Numbered from the stretch's first letter, positions 51,851-60,755 are shown. The stretch is 64,000 bases of DNA from Halorubellus sp034808145 (GCF_034808145.1 NZ_JAXHGM010000001.1:1050619-1114618); one strand, 5' to 3'. Translations and numbers: made by a program. The notes: generated by a model not told the origin, from the sequence alone.

Positions 51851-52939
51851 TCAGACGACCTTCAGGAGCCGATGCTCGTACCGACCGACGCGGACCTTCT
51901 GCCAGCCCCGCAGGGCCTCGTTGACGGCTTCGTCGTCGGTGTCGACGCGGAGCACGCCGACGTCGTCGAGCTTGCTCGGCGACGCCACCACCTCGACGGT
52001 CGACCGCTCGATGACCCGCGGCGAGATCTGGTGGTTCCCGCGGCCGAACACGAACCCCTGGCCGCCGATCGGCGACACCACGACGACGTTCTCCTCGCCG
52101 AGCGCCGCCAGGATCTCGTCCTCCGTGCCGTCCCGTACCAGCGCCTCGCCGTTCCGGTACACGTCGACGCCGAGCGGCGACGGCTCGAACCCGAGCTCGC
52201 GCTTGATCGCCCCGACCGTACTCCCCGGGCCCAGGACGTACGTCACGTCCTCGCGGACGTCGCCCGCGAACCCCGCGGCGACCCCGTCGACGCTCCCGCC
52301 AGCGACCTGCTTCGATGACTGCACCGCCTCCGCGACCGGCACCGGCACGACCGCGCGGAGCGTCGTCCGGACCTCGCCCTCCCGGTAGGCCGCCTCGTCG
52401 ATGTCGTTCACCTCCCGGTCCTCGACGGTGTCGAACGACGCCACGACGCGGCCGGCGTCGCTCGGCGTCACCCCGAACACCGACGAGTATATCTTCACGC
52501 CCGCGGGCACGCCGAGCATCGGCACCGCCGCCGACCCACCGCCGACGTCCTCGAGCGCACGCGCCACGTCCACCGCCGTCCCGTCCCCGCCCACGAACAG
52601 GACGAGGTCGACGCCGGCGTCGACGAACGCGCGCACCGCCGCGCGCGTGTCCGCCGCCGACGTCGCCGCCGGCTCGTCCTCTTCGCGCTCGAACTCGTAG
52701 ACGACCTCCGGGTCGAACCCCGCGTCGACCGCGGCGTCCGCGCCCAGTTCGCCGGCCGCCGTCACGACCGTCACGTCGTCGCTCCGAGCACGAAGCGCCG
52801 ACAGCGCCGTTCTGGCGCGCTCCGGCGCCCGCGGCTGCGCACCCCGCTCGCGGGCCTCCTCGACCAGCCCGTCGGTCCCCTTCAACCCGACGCGTCCACC
52901 CATCCCCGCGATGGGATTCACGACGAACCCGACTCGCAT
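51851..52939 (-). CDS. ATP-NAD kinase-like protein
   Basis: A 362-residue member of the NAD kinase/diacylglycerol kinase superfamily. The nucleotide-binding motif is LVLFVGGDGTAVDVARAL (GGDG), preceded by VGFVVNPIAGMGGRVGLKGTDGL at the N-terminus and followed by LGVPAGVKIYSSVFGVTP and VVVSPIGGQGFVFGRGNHQISP. This layout is that of the COG3199-type predicted ATP-NAD kinases, which are longer than classical NadK. ATG at 52939. Substrate (NAD or another) is inference only. Confidence 0.85.
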   Translation of the reverse strand: MRVGFVVNPIAGMGGRVGLKGTDGLVEEARERGAQPRAPERARTALSALRARSDDVTVVTAAGELGADAAVDAGFDPEVVYEFEREEDEPAATSAADTRAAVRAFVDAGVDLVLFVGGDGTAVDVARALEDVGGGSAAVPMLGVPAGVKIYSSVFGVTPSDAGRVVASFDTVEDREVNDIDEAAYREGEVRTTLRAVVPVPVAEAVQSSKQVAGGSVDGVAAGFAGDVREDVTYVLGPGSTVGAIKRELGFEPSPLGVDVYRNGEALVRDGTEDEILAALGEENVVVVSPIGGQGFVFGRGNHQISPRVIERSTVEVVASPSKLDDVGVLRVDTDDEAVNEALRGWQKVRVGRYEHRLLKVV

Positions 52940-53102
52940 ACGGACTCGTACGCCCGTCGCCGGGAAAAGGAGTCGGTTCCTACTGGCCGGTCCGAGACGA
53001 GCGCGCGGCGCGTGCCGCGCAGAAGGCGAACGAGCCGTCAGCGCCGAACGACCCGCAGGCGGACGATGCGTGGGGCCAACGATGCTCGCTCGACGTATCA
53101 AT

Positions 53103-53109
53103 CCTTAAG
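53103..53109 (+). promoter_or_regulatory. TATA box of the 37-residue gene
   Basis: CCTTAAG lies 25-31 bases before the ATG at 53134; spacing fits a leaderless transcript. Confidence 0.5.
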
Positions 53110-53133
53110 CCACGGCGGTGACTACGCCAGATT

Positions 53134-53247
53134 ATGAATCCAGTGCCTCTGACAGCGGACCTCATCGGGAACACGCCACTCGGAACGGTCGTCCTCGTCC
53201 TCTCGCTCGCCATCACGGGCGCCTGGCTGTACCGCATCTACTCCTGA
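53134..53247 (+). CDS. Very small single-helix membrane protein (37 residues)
   Basis: ATG at 53134, product MNPVPLTADLIGNTPLGTVV followed by LVLSLAITGAWLYRIYS. One membrane helix (about residues 17-33) with a short basic end. The well-placed TATA box, ATG start and codon use support a real gene. It lies between the NAD kinase gene (divergent) and cinA (convergent). No homologue known to me. Confidence 0.6.
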   Translation: MNPVPLTADLIGNTPLGTVVLVLSLAITGAWLYRIYS

Positions 53248-53302
53248 CCGGGTCGTCGCGGCTCTCCCGAGTCACCGCAGAAACCCCGACAGCTACGGCC
53301 AC

Positions 53303-54013
53303 CTACTCGTCGCGACGCGCTCCTTCGTCGCCCTCGTCGACGCGTTCGCGGAGCCACGCGGCCGCCGCCGCCACCTCCTCGGCGTCCGTAGCCGAGACGC
53401 GGATCCGGACGCCGTCGCCCGGATAACTCCCGACGGTCACGTCGAACTCGGTCTGCACTCGCTCGAAGCGCCCGACGAGTTCGGACTCCGGTTCCGCCGC
53501 GAACACCGTCTCGACGTGCTGGCGTTCGCCCTCGAACTCGTCGGCGACGCGCTCGAACATCGCTTGCATCTCCGTCGGCACGCCCGGGAGGACGTACGTC
53601 GACTCCACGACCGCGCCCGGCGCGACGCCTGGGTCGTTGTGCAGCACGCGCGCGTTCGCCGGAACCGCCGTGGTACCGTCCGCGAGGTCGTCCGCGGCGT
53701 ACCCGCCGTGCTCGACGAGCCAGTCCTCCGCGACCTGGCTGTGCGCGAGCTCGCGGCCGAACGCCGCGGCGACCCCCGCCATCGTCCGGTCGTCGTGCGT
53801 CGGTCCGAGCCCGCCCGTCACGACCGTCGCGTCGTACTCGGCGTGGAACTCGTTGACGACCCGCGCGATAGCGGCCTCGTCGTCCGGGAGCGTCGTCACG
53901 CGTCGCACGCGCGTACCGCGCTCGGTGAGTCGACGACACAACCACGTCGCGTTCGTGTTCTCGGTCTCGCCGGAGAGCAACTCGTCACCGACGGTGACCA
54001 CGGCAACGTCCAT
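53303..54013 (-). CDS. cinA: CinA-type molybdopterin-binding-fold protein
   Basis: A 236-residue protein with the MoaB/MogA fold: VAVVTVGDELLSGETENTNATWLCRRLTERGTRVRRVTTLPDDEAAI (start) and VVTGGLGPTHDDRTMAGVAAAFG (Gly-rich signature with GPT.DD.T). Bacterial CinA has pyrophosphatase activity on ADP-ribose and a second amidase domain, which is lacking here. The ATG at 54013 gives MDVAVVTVGDELL. It stands 100 bases below a lipoprotein gene on the same strand. Confidence 0.87.
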   Translation of the reverse strand: MDVAVVTVGDELLSGETENTNATWLCRRLTERGTRVRRVTTLPDDEAAIARVVNEFHAEYDATVVTGGLGPTHDDRTMAGVAAAFGRELAHSQVAEDWLVEHGGYAADDLADGTTAVPANARVLHNDPGVAPGAVVESTYVLPGVPTEMQAMFERVADEFEGERQHVETVFAAEPESELVGRFERVQTEFDVTVGSYPGDGVRIRVSATDAEEVAAAAAWLRERVDEGDEGARRDE

Positions 54014-54113
54014 ACCGGAGACTGGGCGGTCGAGGTTCAAAACGAGTGCGACGCCAACCGGCCCGAGCCGACCCCGACCGGCCGGGTCCGCGGACCGACA
54101 GGGAGCGAGCCGG

Positions 54114-54878
54114 TCACCCCATCCCCGGCGGCGGGTCGCGGCCGTCGTCCTGGTCGCTCATGTCCAACCCGAGGTCCTCGCGTTGCTGCTCCAACTGCCG
54201 AATCTGGTAGACGTAGTACGACACGCCGACCGCGCCGATCGCCGCGAGCACGAGCACGAGTCCCGCGAACAGCCAGATGTCCCGCGCCAGATACCACTGG
54301 AGCGACAGCGTCCGCGACAGCTCCTCCCACCGGAGGTGCACGCGGCTCGTCGCCTCGTCGAGCGACCGGTCGTCGGCACCCGGCGACACCTGCCCGAACA
54401 GCGGGAACCCGACGCGCATGTTCTCCGGGAGCACCACGTGATACGACCCCTCCATGTACGACGGGAGGAGCAGCGACTTGTCGTCGGTGGCCGTCGTGAA
54501 CGCCACCTTCCCCGACGACTGCGGGAGCGTCACCACCGTCGCCCCGCCGCTGCGTTCCACGGAGAGATTCTCCGCCGTCACCGTCGTCCCGTTCGGATAC
54601 CGGTACTCAAGTGCCGCTATCGGGCGCGGATTCCGCGATTCGATACCCGGCCGCCACAGCTCGAACTCGGTCCCTTCGAACCCGGAGACGTCGTACACCG
54701 CCTTTAATTGCCCGCCGGTGGCGTTCACGTAGACGTCCGCGGAGTCGTTCCACTCGTACGTCGCGTTCTCGTTCAAGCGGTCCTGATCGACGCCGCCGCC
54801 GAACGGTGACGTACACCCCGCTAGAGCGGCGAGCACTGCGAGCGACAGCACCGCGAGGACGAGTCGTTTCCGAGTCAT
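54114..54878 (-). CDS. Lipoprotein with C-terminal membrane helix (DUF5803-like, from memory)
   Basis: A 254-residue protein: signal MTRKRLVLAVLSLAVLAALAGCTSPFGG with lipobox LAGC, an extracytoplasmic beta-rich domain (VDQDRLNENATYEWNDSADVYVNATGG, ERSGGATVVTLPQSSGKVAF), and one strong membrane helix near residues 203-224 followed by YYVYQIRQLEQQREDLGLDMSDQDDG facing the cytoplasm. So it is anchored at both ends. It lies three bases after the DUF2110 gene, probably in one operon with tfe. The family name is recalled, not checked. Confidence 0.72.
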   Translation of the reverse strand: MTRKRLVLAVLSLAVLAALAGCTSPFGGGVDQDRLNENATYEWNDSADVYVNATGGQLKAVYDVSGFEGTEFELWRPGIESRNPRPIAALEYRYPNGTTVTAENLSVERSGGATVVTLPQSSGKVAFTTATDDKSLLLPSYMEGSYHVVLPENMRVGFPLFGQVSPGADDRSLDEATSRVHLRWEELSRTLSLQWYLARDIWLFAGLVLVLAAIGAVGVSYYVYQIRQLEQQREDLGLDMSDQDDGRDPPPGMG

Positions 54879-54881
54879 ACC

Positions 54882-55556
54882 TCAGGGGATGACGCAGCGG
54901 ATCTCGGCCGGCAGGTACTCGCCGATCGCCGCGAGCAAGCCCGGCGGGTCCGTGCCTTCCTTGCAGACGATGCTCTGCTCGAGGAGGCCGATGCGTTCCA
55001 CGGTCACGATGTCACGAGCGTGCCCCGCGCGGTTCACGGTCGCGCGGACCTCCGCGCGCGTCGCCGAGTTCACGTTCACGCGCCCGTCGCCGCGCGTCCA
55101 CTCGTAGATCTCGTCGCGTTGCGCGTCACTCAACCGACTGGGTTCGCCGTCGCCGCCGTACACGAACTCCATGGGCATGTGCTGGACGAGCCCGAACCGC
55201 TCACGGACCTGCGAGGGCGACCCTCGACCGAGGCCGATGTCCTCGGCGGGGACGTACACGTCCTGCCCGGCGTCGAGCACAAACCCTTCCTCGCTCCAGG
55301 AGTCGAAGGTTCCGACGTACGTCTCGCCGGCGTCCATATGCGCGTCGATCTCGCCGAACTCCTCGGCGAGGACGTTCCGCGCCACGACCTCGTCCTCGCC
55401 GGTGACCGTCACGGACGGGAAGCCGTCCTGGCGGACGCCGACCTCGAAGTCGACGTCGAGGTCCGCGAGCTCGTTCCCGACGAGACTCGTGAGGCTGTCG
55501 ACGACGCGGTCGCGCGCATCCCCGGAGACGTAGACTTTCGTCGCAAGGACGACCAT
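54882..55556 (-). CDS. DUF2110-family protein
   Basis: A 224-residue archaeal protein of unknown function; start MVVLATKVYVSGDARDRVVDSL. It has an N-terminal alpha/beta part, then VVARNVLAEEFGEIDAHMDAGETYVGTFDSWSEEGFVLDAGQDVYVPAEDIGLGRGSPSQVRERFGLVQHMP, which looks like a small barrel, and a C-terminal NVNSATRAEVRATVNRAGHARDIVTVERIGLLEQSIVC. The gene is coupled to tfe (TAATG, one shared base). Its constant neighbourhood to tfe suggests a role in transcription or RNA, by inference. Confidence 0.8.
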   Translation of the reverse strand: MVVLATKVYVSGDARDRVVDSLTSLVGNELADLDVDFEVGVRQDGFPSVTVTGEDEVVARNVLAEEFGEIDAHMDAGETYVGTFDSWSEEGFVLDAGQDVYVPAEDIGLGRGSPSQVRERFGLVQHMPMEFVYGGDGEPSRLSDAQRDEIYEWTRGDGRVNVNSATRAEVRATVNRAGHARDIVTVERIGLLEQSIVCKEGTDPPGLLAAIGEYLPAEIRCVIP

Positions 55557-56080
55557 TATGCGCCCGACTCCACGTTCAGTTCCTCGCGGAGCGCCGCGAG
55601 CCGGTCGTCCATCGCCGTGACCAGGCGGTCGTTGTCCATCGACTCCAGGGGCGACCCGCACTCGGGGCACTCGAACCCGAAGTCCATCGCCTCACCGAAC
55701 TCGAAGCGGATCGAGCACACTTCGCAGAGGTAGAACTCGTGGTTGCGCTCGTACTCCTCGCGGTCCTCAAGCGCCTCCAGGAGCCGATGCATCTCCTCCT
55801 CGAGGTTCTCCGGGATGTTCTCGTAGTGGAACGTCCACAGGTACGTGAGCCACCCGGAGTCCTCGTCGCGCAGGCGCCGGTACTCCGCGAGGTCGTTCTC
55901 GTAGAGGATGAACAGCGCGCGTCGGACGTCGTTCAGTTCGAGGTCCAACTCCTCGGCGAGCTCCTCGTCGGTCACTTCGCCGTCCGGGGGTGCCGCCGCG
56001 ACCGGCATCCCCTTCGGCCCGACCAACTCGTGGAGGTACTTCTGGATTACGGGGTCTTCGAGGAGATCCTCAAAAGCCAT
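55556..56080 (-). CDS. tfe: Transcription initiation factor E, alpha subunit
   Basis: A 174-residue general transcription factor that helps open the promoter complex with TBP, TFB and RNA polymerase. An extended winged helix fills the N-terminal half (VTDEELAEELDLELNDVRRALFILYENDLAEYRRLRDEDSGWLTYLWTFHYENI), and the C-terminal half has a zinc ribbon with CEVC and CPEC (about residues 118-140). Length and domain order match archaeal TFE. Start ATG 56080, with a TATA box 28-35 bases upstream. Confidence 0.95.
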   Translation of the reverse strand: MAFEDLLEDPVIQKYLHELVGPKGMPVAAAPPDGEVTDEELAEELDLELNDVRRALFILYENDLAEYRRLRDEDSGWLTYLWTFHYENIPENLEEEMHRLLEALEDREEYERNHEFYLCEVCSIRFEFGEAMDFGFECPECGSPLESMDNDRLVTAMDDRLAALREELNVESGA

Positions 56081-56107
56081 CTTGTACGAAACCGGGGCTT
56101 TCGTGAG

Positions 56108-56115
56108 TTTAAAAC
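56108..56115 (-). promoter_or_regulatory. TATA box of tfe
   Basis: TTTAAAAC on the plus strand (GTTTTAAA on the coding strand) lies 28-35 bases before the tfe ATG at 56080. Confidence 0.55.
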
Positions 56116-56148
56116 TACCGAACGCCCCGCCCGCACGAGTACTACTGC

Positions 56149-56222
56149 CCGCACCGGCATACGGCGTCCGTCAGGACGCCGTTTCCGGATGTACTTCCGG
56201 CCGCACCGGCATACGGCGTCCG
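56149..56222. repeat. 22-bp direct repeats with an intervening hairpin
   Basis: CCGCACCGGCATACGGCGTC plus CG occurs at 56149-56170 and 56201-56222. Between and overlapping the first copy, ACGGCGTCC/GGACGCCGT (56161-56169 and 56174-56182) form a 9-bp stem with loop GTCA. The unit lies after the trm56 stop and before the tfe promoter; it could act as a terminator-like or regulatory structure, though no T-run follows it on the minus strand. Confidence 0.75.
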
Positions 56223-56245
56223 CGACGACCTCGGATCCGCGGTCG

Positions 56246-56821
56246 CTAGTCTTCGTCGGTGTCCGCGATGCGGTCCGCGGGGGCGTCTTCGGGGTCGACG
56301 ACGCGTTTCCCGGTGTCCTCTGGGAGGACGACCGCCTCCGGGTCTGCCCATTCGCGGTCGAGTTCGCGGCCGTCGAACAGGCGGTCGAGGAAGACCGCGA
56401 GGCCGGCGACCTCGCTGTGGGGTTGGTTCGTGACGCCGACGTTGAAGTCCGCGTGCTCGTAGACGTCGAACGGGACCTTCTCGCTGCCGACGACGACGAG
56501 CACCGGTTCGTCGGCGTGGGCTTTCCGGACGTCGCCTTCGACGTCTTGGACGCGCTCGCCGTACATGGTGAGGTGGACGACGGTCCCCTCGAAGTTCCGG
56601 ACGAGCGCCACCGTGCTGTCGGTGCATTCGACGTCGAACGGGCCGCCGAAGCGAGTCGTGATGTCGGCGACGGTCTCCGCCGCCTGCGTCGCGTTATCGG
56701 GAAGGACGACGCGGTCCGCGCCGAGCGCGCGCGCCGTGAGCCCGACGTGCGTCGTCATCCGGTCGTCGCGCCCCGGCCGGTGCTCCAGCCGACAGACGAC
56801 GACCTCGTGTGTACCCTGCAT
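56246..56821 (-). CDS. trm56: tRNA (cytidine-56-2'-O)-methyltransferase, archaeal Trm56
   Basis: A 191-residue SPOUT-class methyltransferase that modifies C56 in the T-loop of archaeal tRNA. The C-terminal knot region is LVVVGSEKVPFDVYEHADFNVGVTNQPHSEVAGLAVFLDRLFDG, characteristic of the family; VCRLEHRPGRDDRMTTHVGLTARALGADRVVL is the N-terminal part. The start is ATG 56821 (MQGTHEVVVCRLEHR). It lies upstream of tfe on the same strand with a 165-base gap. Confidence 0.93.
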   Translation of the reverse strand: MQGTHEVVVCRLEHRPGRDDRMTTHVGLTARALGADRVVLPDNATQAAETVADITTRFGGPFDVECTDSTVALVRNFEGTVVHLTMYGERVQDVEGDVRKAHADEPVLVVVGSEKVPFDVYEHADFNVGVTNQPHSEVAGLAVFLDRLFDGRELDREWADPEAVVLPEDTGKRVVDPEDAPADRIADTDED

Positions 56822-56978
56822 GCCGCGGGATTCGGCTGGCGCGCGTAAGCGGGTTACGCTTCTCGGGAACGCCCGCACCAGCGGTCACGCTACGGCCGCT
56901 CACCATGGCGCGTCGTCGCGAGCGAGGCCGTCGACGCACGACCGGGGACTTATCCCGCGAGCGACTGAATCCCCCGGC

Positions 56979-57893
56979 ATGACACGACCCGAAGCCGTCG
57001 CCGGCGTCGCCGACGCCGACCTCGACGGGCGGACCGTCTTCGTGACGGGCGCCACGCACGGCGTCGGCCGGGAGACCGCGCTCGCGCTCGGCCGTCTCGG
57101 CGCGCGCGTCCTCGTCCACGGTCGCGACCGTACCGCCGGACGCGCACTCGCGAACGAACTCCGCGAACTCGACGCCGACCCCGTCTTCGTCCGCGCGGAC
57201 TTCGCGGACCCCGACGCCCCGAGCGAACTCGCGGCCGCCGTCGCCGACCGCGTCGACGAACTCGACGTCCTCGTCAACAACGCCGGCGCGCACTTCGACG
57301 GCCCGACCCTCGCCGCGGGCGTCGAACGCACGTTCCGCGTCAACCACCTGTCGCCGTTCGAACTCACGCGCGAACTCCTCGACGACCTCGCCGACGGCGG
57401 CCGCGTCGTCACCGTCGCCAGCGGCGTCCACGGTCGCGCGGGGGCCGGCGACCTCACGACCGACGCCGTCACCACGGTCGACGACTACGACGGCTTCCAG
57501 GCGTACGCGCGCTCGAAGCTCGCGAACGTCCTCTTCTCGCGCGAACTCGCCGCACGGAACCCCGACAAGCTCGTGAACTCGCTGCATCCCGGGTTCGTCC
57601 CGGGAAGCGAACTCTGGCGCGACGCCTCCTTCCCCGTCTCCGTCCTCATGCCAGCACTCGGCGTCCTCCCCGCGTTCCTCCTCGAACGCATCGCCGACAC
57701 CGTCGAGACCGCCGCCGCGACGAGCGTCTACCTCGCCGCCGCCGACGACTACGACGTCACCGGCGAGTACTTCTCGAACTGCACGCCGAAGACGCCGTCC
57801 GCGACCGCCCGCGACGACGACCTCGCCCGCGAGCTCTGGGAGCGCACCGAATCGCTCGTCGCCGACCCACCCACGCCAGCGACCGACGACTGA
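56979..57893 (+). CDS. Short-chain dehydrogenase/reductase
   Basis: A 304-residue NAD(P)-dependent oxidoreductase. TVFVTGATHGVGRETALALGRLGARVLVHGRDR is the coenzyme-binding motif, VLVNNAGAHFDG follows, and the catalytic Tyr-Lys is in FQAYARSKLANVLFSRELA. Resembles retinol-dehydrogenase-like SDRs. TTATCC at 56950-56955 lies 24-29 bases before the ATG. Same strand as the epimerase gene, 90 bases upstream of it. Substrate unknown. Confidence 0.88.
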   Translation: MTRPEAVAGVADADLDGRTVFVTGATHGVGRETALALGRLGARVLVHGRDRTAGRALANELRELDADPVFVRADFADPDAPSELAAAVADRVDELDVLVNNAGAHFDGPTLAAGVERTFRVNHLSPFELTRELLDDLADGGRVVTVASGVHGRAGAGDLTTDAVTTVDDYDGFQAYARSKLANVLFSRELAARNPDKLVNSLHPGFVPGSELWRDASFPVSVLMPALGVLPAFLLERIADTVETAAATSVYLAAADDYDVTGEYFSNCTPKTPSATARDDDLARELWERTESLVADPPTPATDD

Positions 57894-57983
57894 CCGCGAC
57901 CCACCCACCCGGCCATCGAACCCCGGCAACGGCCGCGTCACGACACCAGAAATCTCTTACGCGGCTCCGGCGACGTCCCAGGC

Positions 57984-58919
57984 ATGGACCTCACCGACAA
58001 GCGCGTCGTCGTGACCGGCGCCGCCGGTCTCGTCGGCTCGCACCTCGCCGCGGAACTCGCCGCCGACAACGACGTCCTCGCCGTCGACGACCTCTCCAAG
58101 GGCGCGCGCGAACGCGTCCCCGACACCGTCGAGTTCCGACAGCGAGACATGACCGACGCGGACGACGTCGCCGACACCATCACCGGCGACGTCGACGTCG
58201 TCTTCCACTTCGCCGCGTACACCGACACGAACTACGACGACGACCGACGGCTCTTCGAGGAGAACGGCGGGATGACGTACAACGTCCTCGAACGCATGCA
58301 CGACGTCGGCGTCGACAAGCTCGCGTTCACGTCGTCCTCGACGATCTACGGCGAAGCGCCGATGCCCACGCCCGAGGACTACGCGCCGCTCGAACCCATC
58401 AGCATCTACGGCTCCTCGAAGCTGGCCGACGAAGCGATCATCTCGACGTACGCGCACTCCTACGGCATCCAGGCGTGGGTGTACCGGTTCGCGAACATCG
58501 TCGGCCCGAACCAGCGCGGGAACGTCATCCCCGACTTCATCGAGAAGCTGCTCGACGACCCCGACACCCTCGAGATACTCGGGGACGGCCGCCAGGAGAA
58601 GTCCTACATGCACGTCGAGGACTGCATCGACGCCATGGTCCACGTCGTCGAGCACGCCGACGCCGACCTCAACACGTACAACCTCGGGACGCGCACGACG
58701 ACGAGCGTCAACCGCATCGCCGACATCGTCGCCGACGAACTCGACTGCGACCCCGACTACGAGTACACCGGCGGCGACCGCGGCTGGACCGGCGACGTCC
58801 CGAAGATGCGCCTCTCCATCGAGAAACTCGGCGCACTCGGCTGGGAGCCACCGCGCTCCAGCGACGGTTCCGTCGAGAAGGCCACGCGCCAGCTCGCAGC
58901 CGAACTCAGCGAGACGTAA
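57984..58919 (+). CDS. NAD-dependent sugar epimerase/dehydratase
   Basis: A 311-residue extended SDR. VVVTGAAGLVGSHLAAELA binds NAD; SSSTIYGEA and SIYGSSKLADEAI hold the Ser and the catalytic Tyr-Lys; VYRFANIVGPNQRGNVIPDFI, YMHVEDCIDAM and YNLGTRTTTSVNRIADIV are the signature region of UDP-glucose 4-epimerase-like proteins. It probably makes an activated sugar for surface glycans. No glycosyltransferase gene is nearby, so the substrate is not defined. Confidence 0.9.
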   Translation: MDLTDKRVVVTGAAGLVGSHLAAELAADNDVLAVDDLSKGARERVPDTVEFRQRDMTDADDVADTITGDVDVVFHFAAYTDTNYDDDRRLFEENGGMTYNVLERMHDVGVDKLAFTSSSTIYGEAPMPTPEDYAPLEPISIYGSSKLADEAIISTYAHSYGIQAWVYRFANIVGPNQRGNVIPDFIEKLLDDPDTLEILGDGRQEKSYMHVEDCIDAMVHVVEHADADLNTYNLGTRTTTSVNRIADIVADELDCDPDYEYTGGDRGWTGDVPKMRLSIEKLGALGWEPPRSSDGSVEKATRQLAAELSET

Positions 58920-58945
58920 CCGGGCCGACCGAGCCGTCGACCACC

Positions 58946-59278
58946 TCACACGGAGAACGACGTCGCCGCCTCCGCGTCCACGTCGTTCGACGCGAGCCAC
59001 GCCCGCGCCTCGTACTCGCCCGACGGCGCACCCTCCCACGTCGCCCCATAGGACAACGACTCACCGGCCGGCCACGCCTCCGACTGCAGCATCTGCGCGA
59101 ACATCCGACCAGCCGCGAACGACCACACCTCCTCGCCGTCCTCGAACACCACCACGTCGTGGGTCTGGGAGTCCGAGAACTGGAGTTCGACCGGCTCGTC
59201 GCCGTCGTTCGTGACCTCGTACCTGAACTCGACCGTCCCGTCCGCCACAGTCGCCGACAAGGACCCGGAGAGCGTCAT
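58946..59278 (-). CDS. BsuPI-like intracellular proteinase inhibitor homologue
   Basis: A 110-residue beta-sandwich protein with no signal peptide. VEFRYEVTNDGDEPVELQFSDSQTHDVVVFEDGEEVWSFAAGRMFAQMLQSEAWPAGESLSY matches the BsuPI family pattern (strand with V(T/E)N, F.DSQ..D, G..VW..S..R.F.Q), proteins that inhibit subtilisin-like proteases in Bacillus. Two subtilase genes follow downstream on the same strand order, which supports the idea that it guards the cytoplasm against them; that is inference. ATG at 59278. Confidence 0.8.
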   Translation of the reverse strand: MTLSGSLSATVADGTVEFRYEVTNDGDEPVELQFSDSQTHDVVVFEDGEEVWSFAAGRMFAQMLQSEAWPAGESLSYGATWEGAPSGEYEARAWLASNDVDAEAATSFSV

Positions 59279-59489
59279 GTCCAGCCGTACCCCCGGACGC
59301 GACGTAACCCTTTCCCCGCGGCGTCCTCACCGCACTGTACCGTACGCATCACGCCACACGTCCCTCGCGATCGCGCACCGAGACCTCGAACGTAACTCGA
59401 CGAAAAATATCCCGATTCCGCGTGCACGCGAGCGCGCCGGAGCCGCTGCGTGCTCGCGGAACACGGACTCTCGACGCCCCGGTCGCGAC

Positions 59490-60722
59490 TCAGTTGTTGC
59501 TGGAGTCGTAGCCGAGCGCGCTCGCGACGTCCAGCAGGCCCGAGCCCGACTCGTTGCTACCCAGCCCGATGTCCTCCGCGTTGGATTTGAGCGTACTCCG
59601 GACGTTCGACGCGGACATCCCGCCGGCCATCAACTGCCCGGCCGCGCCCGCGACGTGCGGGCACGCCATCGACGTCCCCGAGAACGTGTCGTAGCCGCCG
59701 GGAACCGTCGACCGGATGTCCGACCCCGGCGCCGCGAGCTCGACCTGCGAGCCCGTCGAGGAGAACGACGACAGCGAGTCGTCGCTCGCGGTGGAGGAGA
59801 CCGCGACGACCTCCGAGTACGCCGCCGGATAGCCGACACAGTCGCTACACGGCCCGGAGTTCCCCGCCGCCGCGACCAGGAACACGCCGTTGTTCGCCGC
59901 GTACTGGACCGCGTCCTGCAACGCCGACGAGCCGGAGGACGCACCGAGGCTCATGCTCGCGACGTCCCAGCCCTGGTTCGCGACGTACTCCACGCCCGCC
60001 GCGATGTCGCTGAACGACCCAGAGCCCTGGCTGTCCAGGACCTTCACCGCGTGCAGGGTCGCCTCCGTGGACACGCCGACGACGCCCTCCGTGTTGTCGT
60101 CCGCGCCCGCGATACCCGCGCAGTGCGTGCCGTGGTCGTTGTCGTCGTCCCACGACTGGTTACAGCCGCTACACGTCGCGTACGCCTTCCCCGCGCCCAG
60201 GTTCGCCTGGAGGTCCGGATGGTCGCTGTCGATTCCCGTGTCGAGGATGGCGACGTCCGCGCCCGCACCCGTGTCGCCGTTGGCGTGGGCAACCTCCGCG
60301 TCCACGCGGTCGACACCCCACTCGAGGGACTGGCTCGTGTCACCGCCGCCGCCGCCGTCGCTGCCCTTGCAGTCCGGCCACGGGTCGCACGACCCCGGCG
60401 GGCCACCGTTGGACTCCACGGGGTCGATGGCGTGCATCAGAGCGTTCTTCTCGACGTACCGGATGTTGGGATTGTTCCGGAGCCCCTTCGCGGCCTTCCG
60501 CGGGAGCTCGGCCGTGATCGCGTCGAAACCGAACCGTCGACTCACCGAATCGGCCGCCTTCTCCGCCGCCGCTCGCCCTCGCGTGCCGGTGAACCCGATG
60601 TTCACCTCGACCTTCTCCGCCGGTTCCCCGCTCGCGATGCCCGCCGCAGATGCCCCGACGAGTGCCGTCCCCGCGCCTTTGAGTGCCTGTCGCCGACTCA
60701 GTTGAGTGCCATTGTCTGCCAT
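59490..60722 (-). CDS. Tat-exported subtilisin-like serine protease (halolysin type), copy 1
   Basis: A 410-residue S8 protease. Tat signal with SRRQALKG (about residues 9-16); inhibitor I9-type propeptide (EKVEVNIGFTG ... IRYVEKNALMHA, about residues 35-98); then a catalytic domain with Asp in VAILDTGIDSDHPDL, His in DNDHGTHCAGIAG, Asn in AAAGNSGPC and Ser in FSGTSMACPHVAGAAG. A CSGC and a GPCSDC segment may form disulfides. The protein ends at the catalytic domain (ALGYDSSNN), without the C-terminal extension of classical halolysins. Leaderless promoter; see the shared element. Confidence 0.93.
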   Translation of the reverse strand: MADNGTQLSRRQALKGAGTALVGASAAGIASGEPAEKVEVNIGFTGTRGRAAAEKAADSVSRRFGFDAITAELPRKAAKGLRNNPNIRYVEKNALMHAIDPVESNGGPPGSCDPWPDCKGSDGGGGGDTSQSLEWGVDRVDAEVAHANGDTGAGADVAILDTGIDSDHPDLQANLGAGKAYATCSGCNQSWDDDNDHGTHCAGIAGADDNTEGVVGVSTEATLHAVKVLDSQGSGSFSDIAAGVEYVANQGWDVASMSLGASSGSSALQDAVQYAANNGVFLVAAAGNSGPCSDCVGYPAAYSEVVAVSSTASDDSLSSFSSTGSQVELAAPGSDIRSTVPGGYDTFSGTSMACPHVAGAAGQLMAGGMSASNVRSTLKSNAEDIGLGSNESGSGLLDVASALGYDSSNN

Positions 60723-60727
60723 GCAAC

Positions 60728-60755
60728 CAACGGTGATAGCGGACGGCAATTAAAG
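60728..60755 (-). promoter_or_regulatory. Promoter of subtilase copy 1 with shared element
   Basis: TATA-like ATTAAAG on plus (60749-60755) lies 27-33 bases from the ATG. TATCACCGTTG (coding strand; CAACGGTGATA at 60728-60738) lies between it and the start, 5 bases before the ATG at 60722. Confidence 0.6.
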
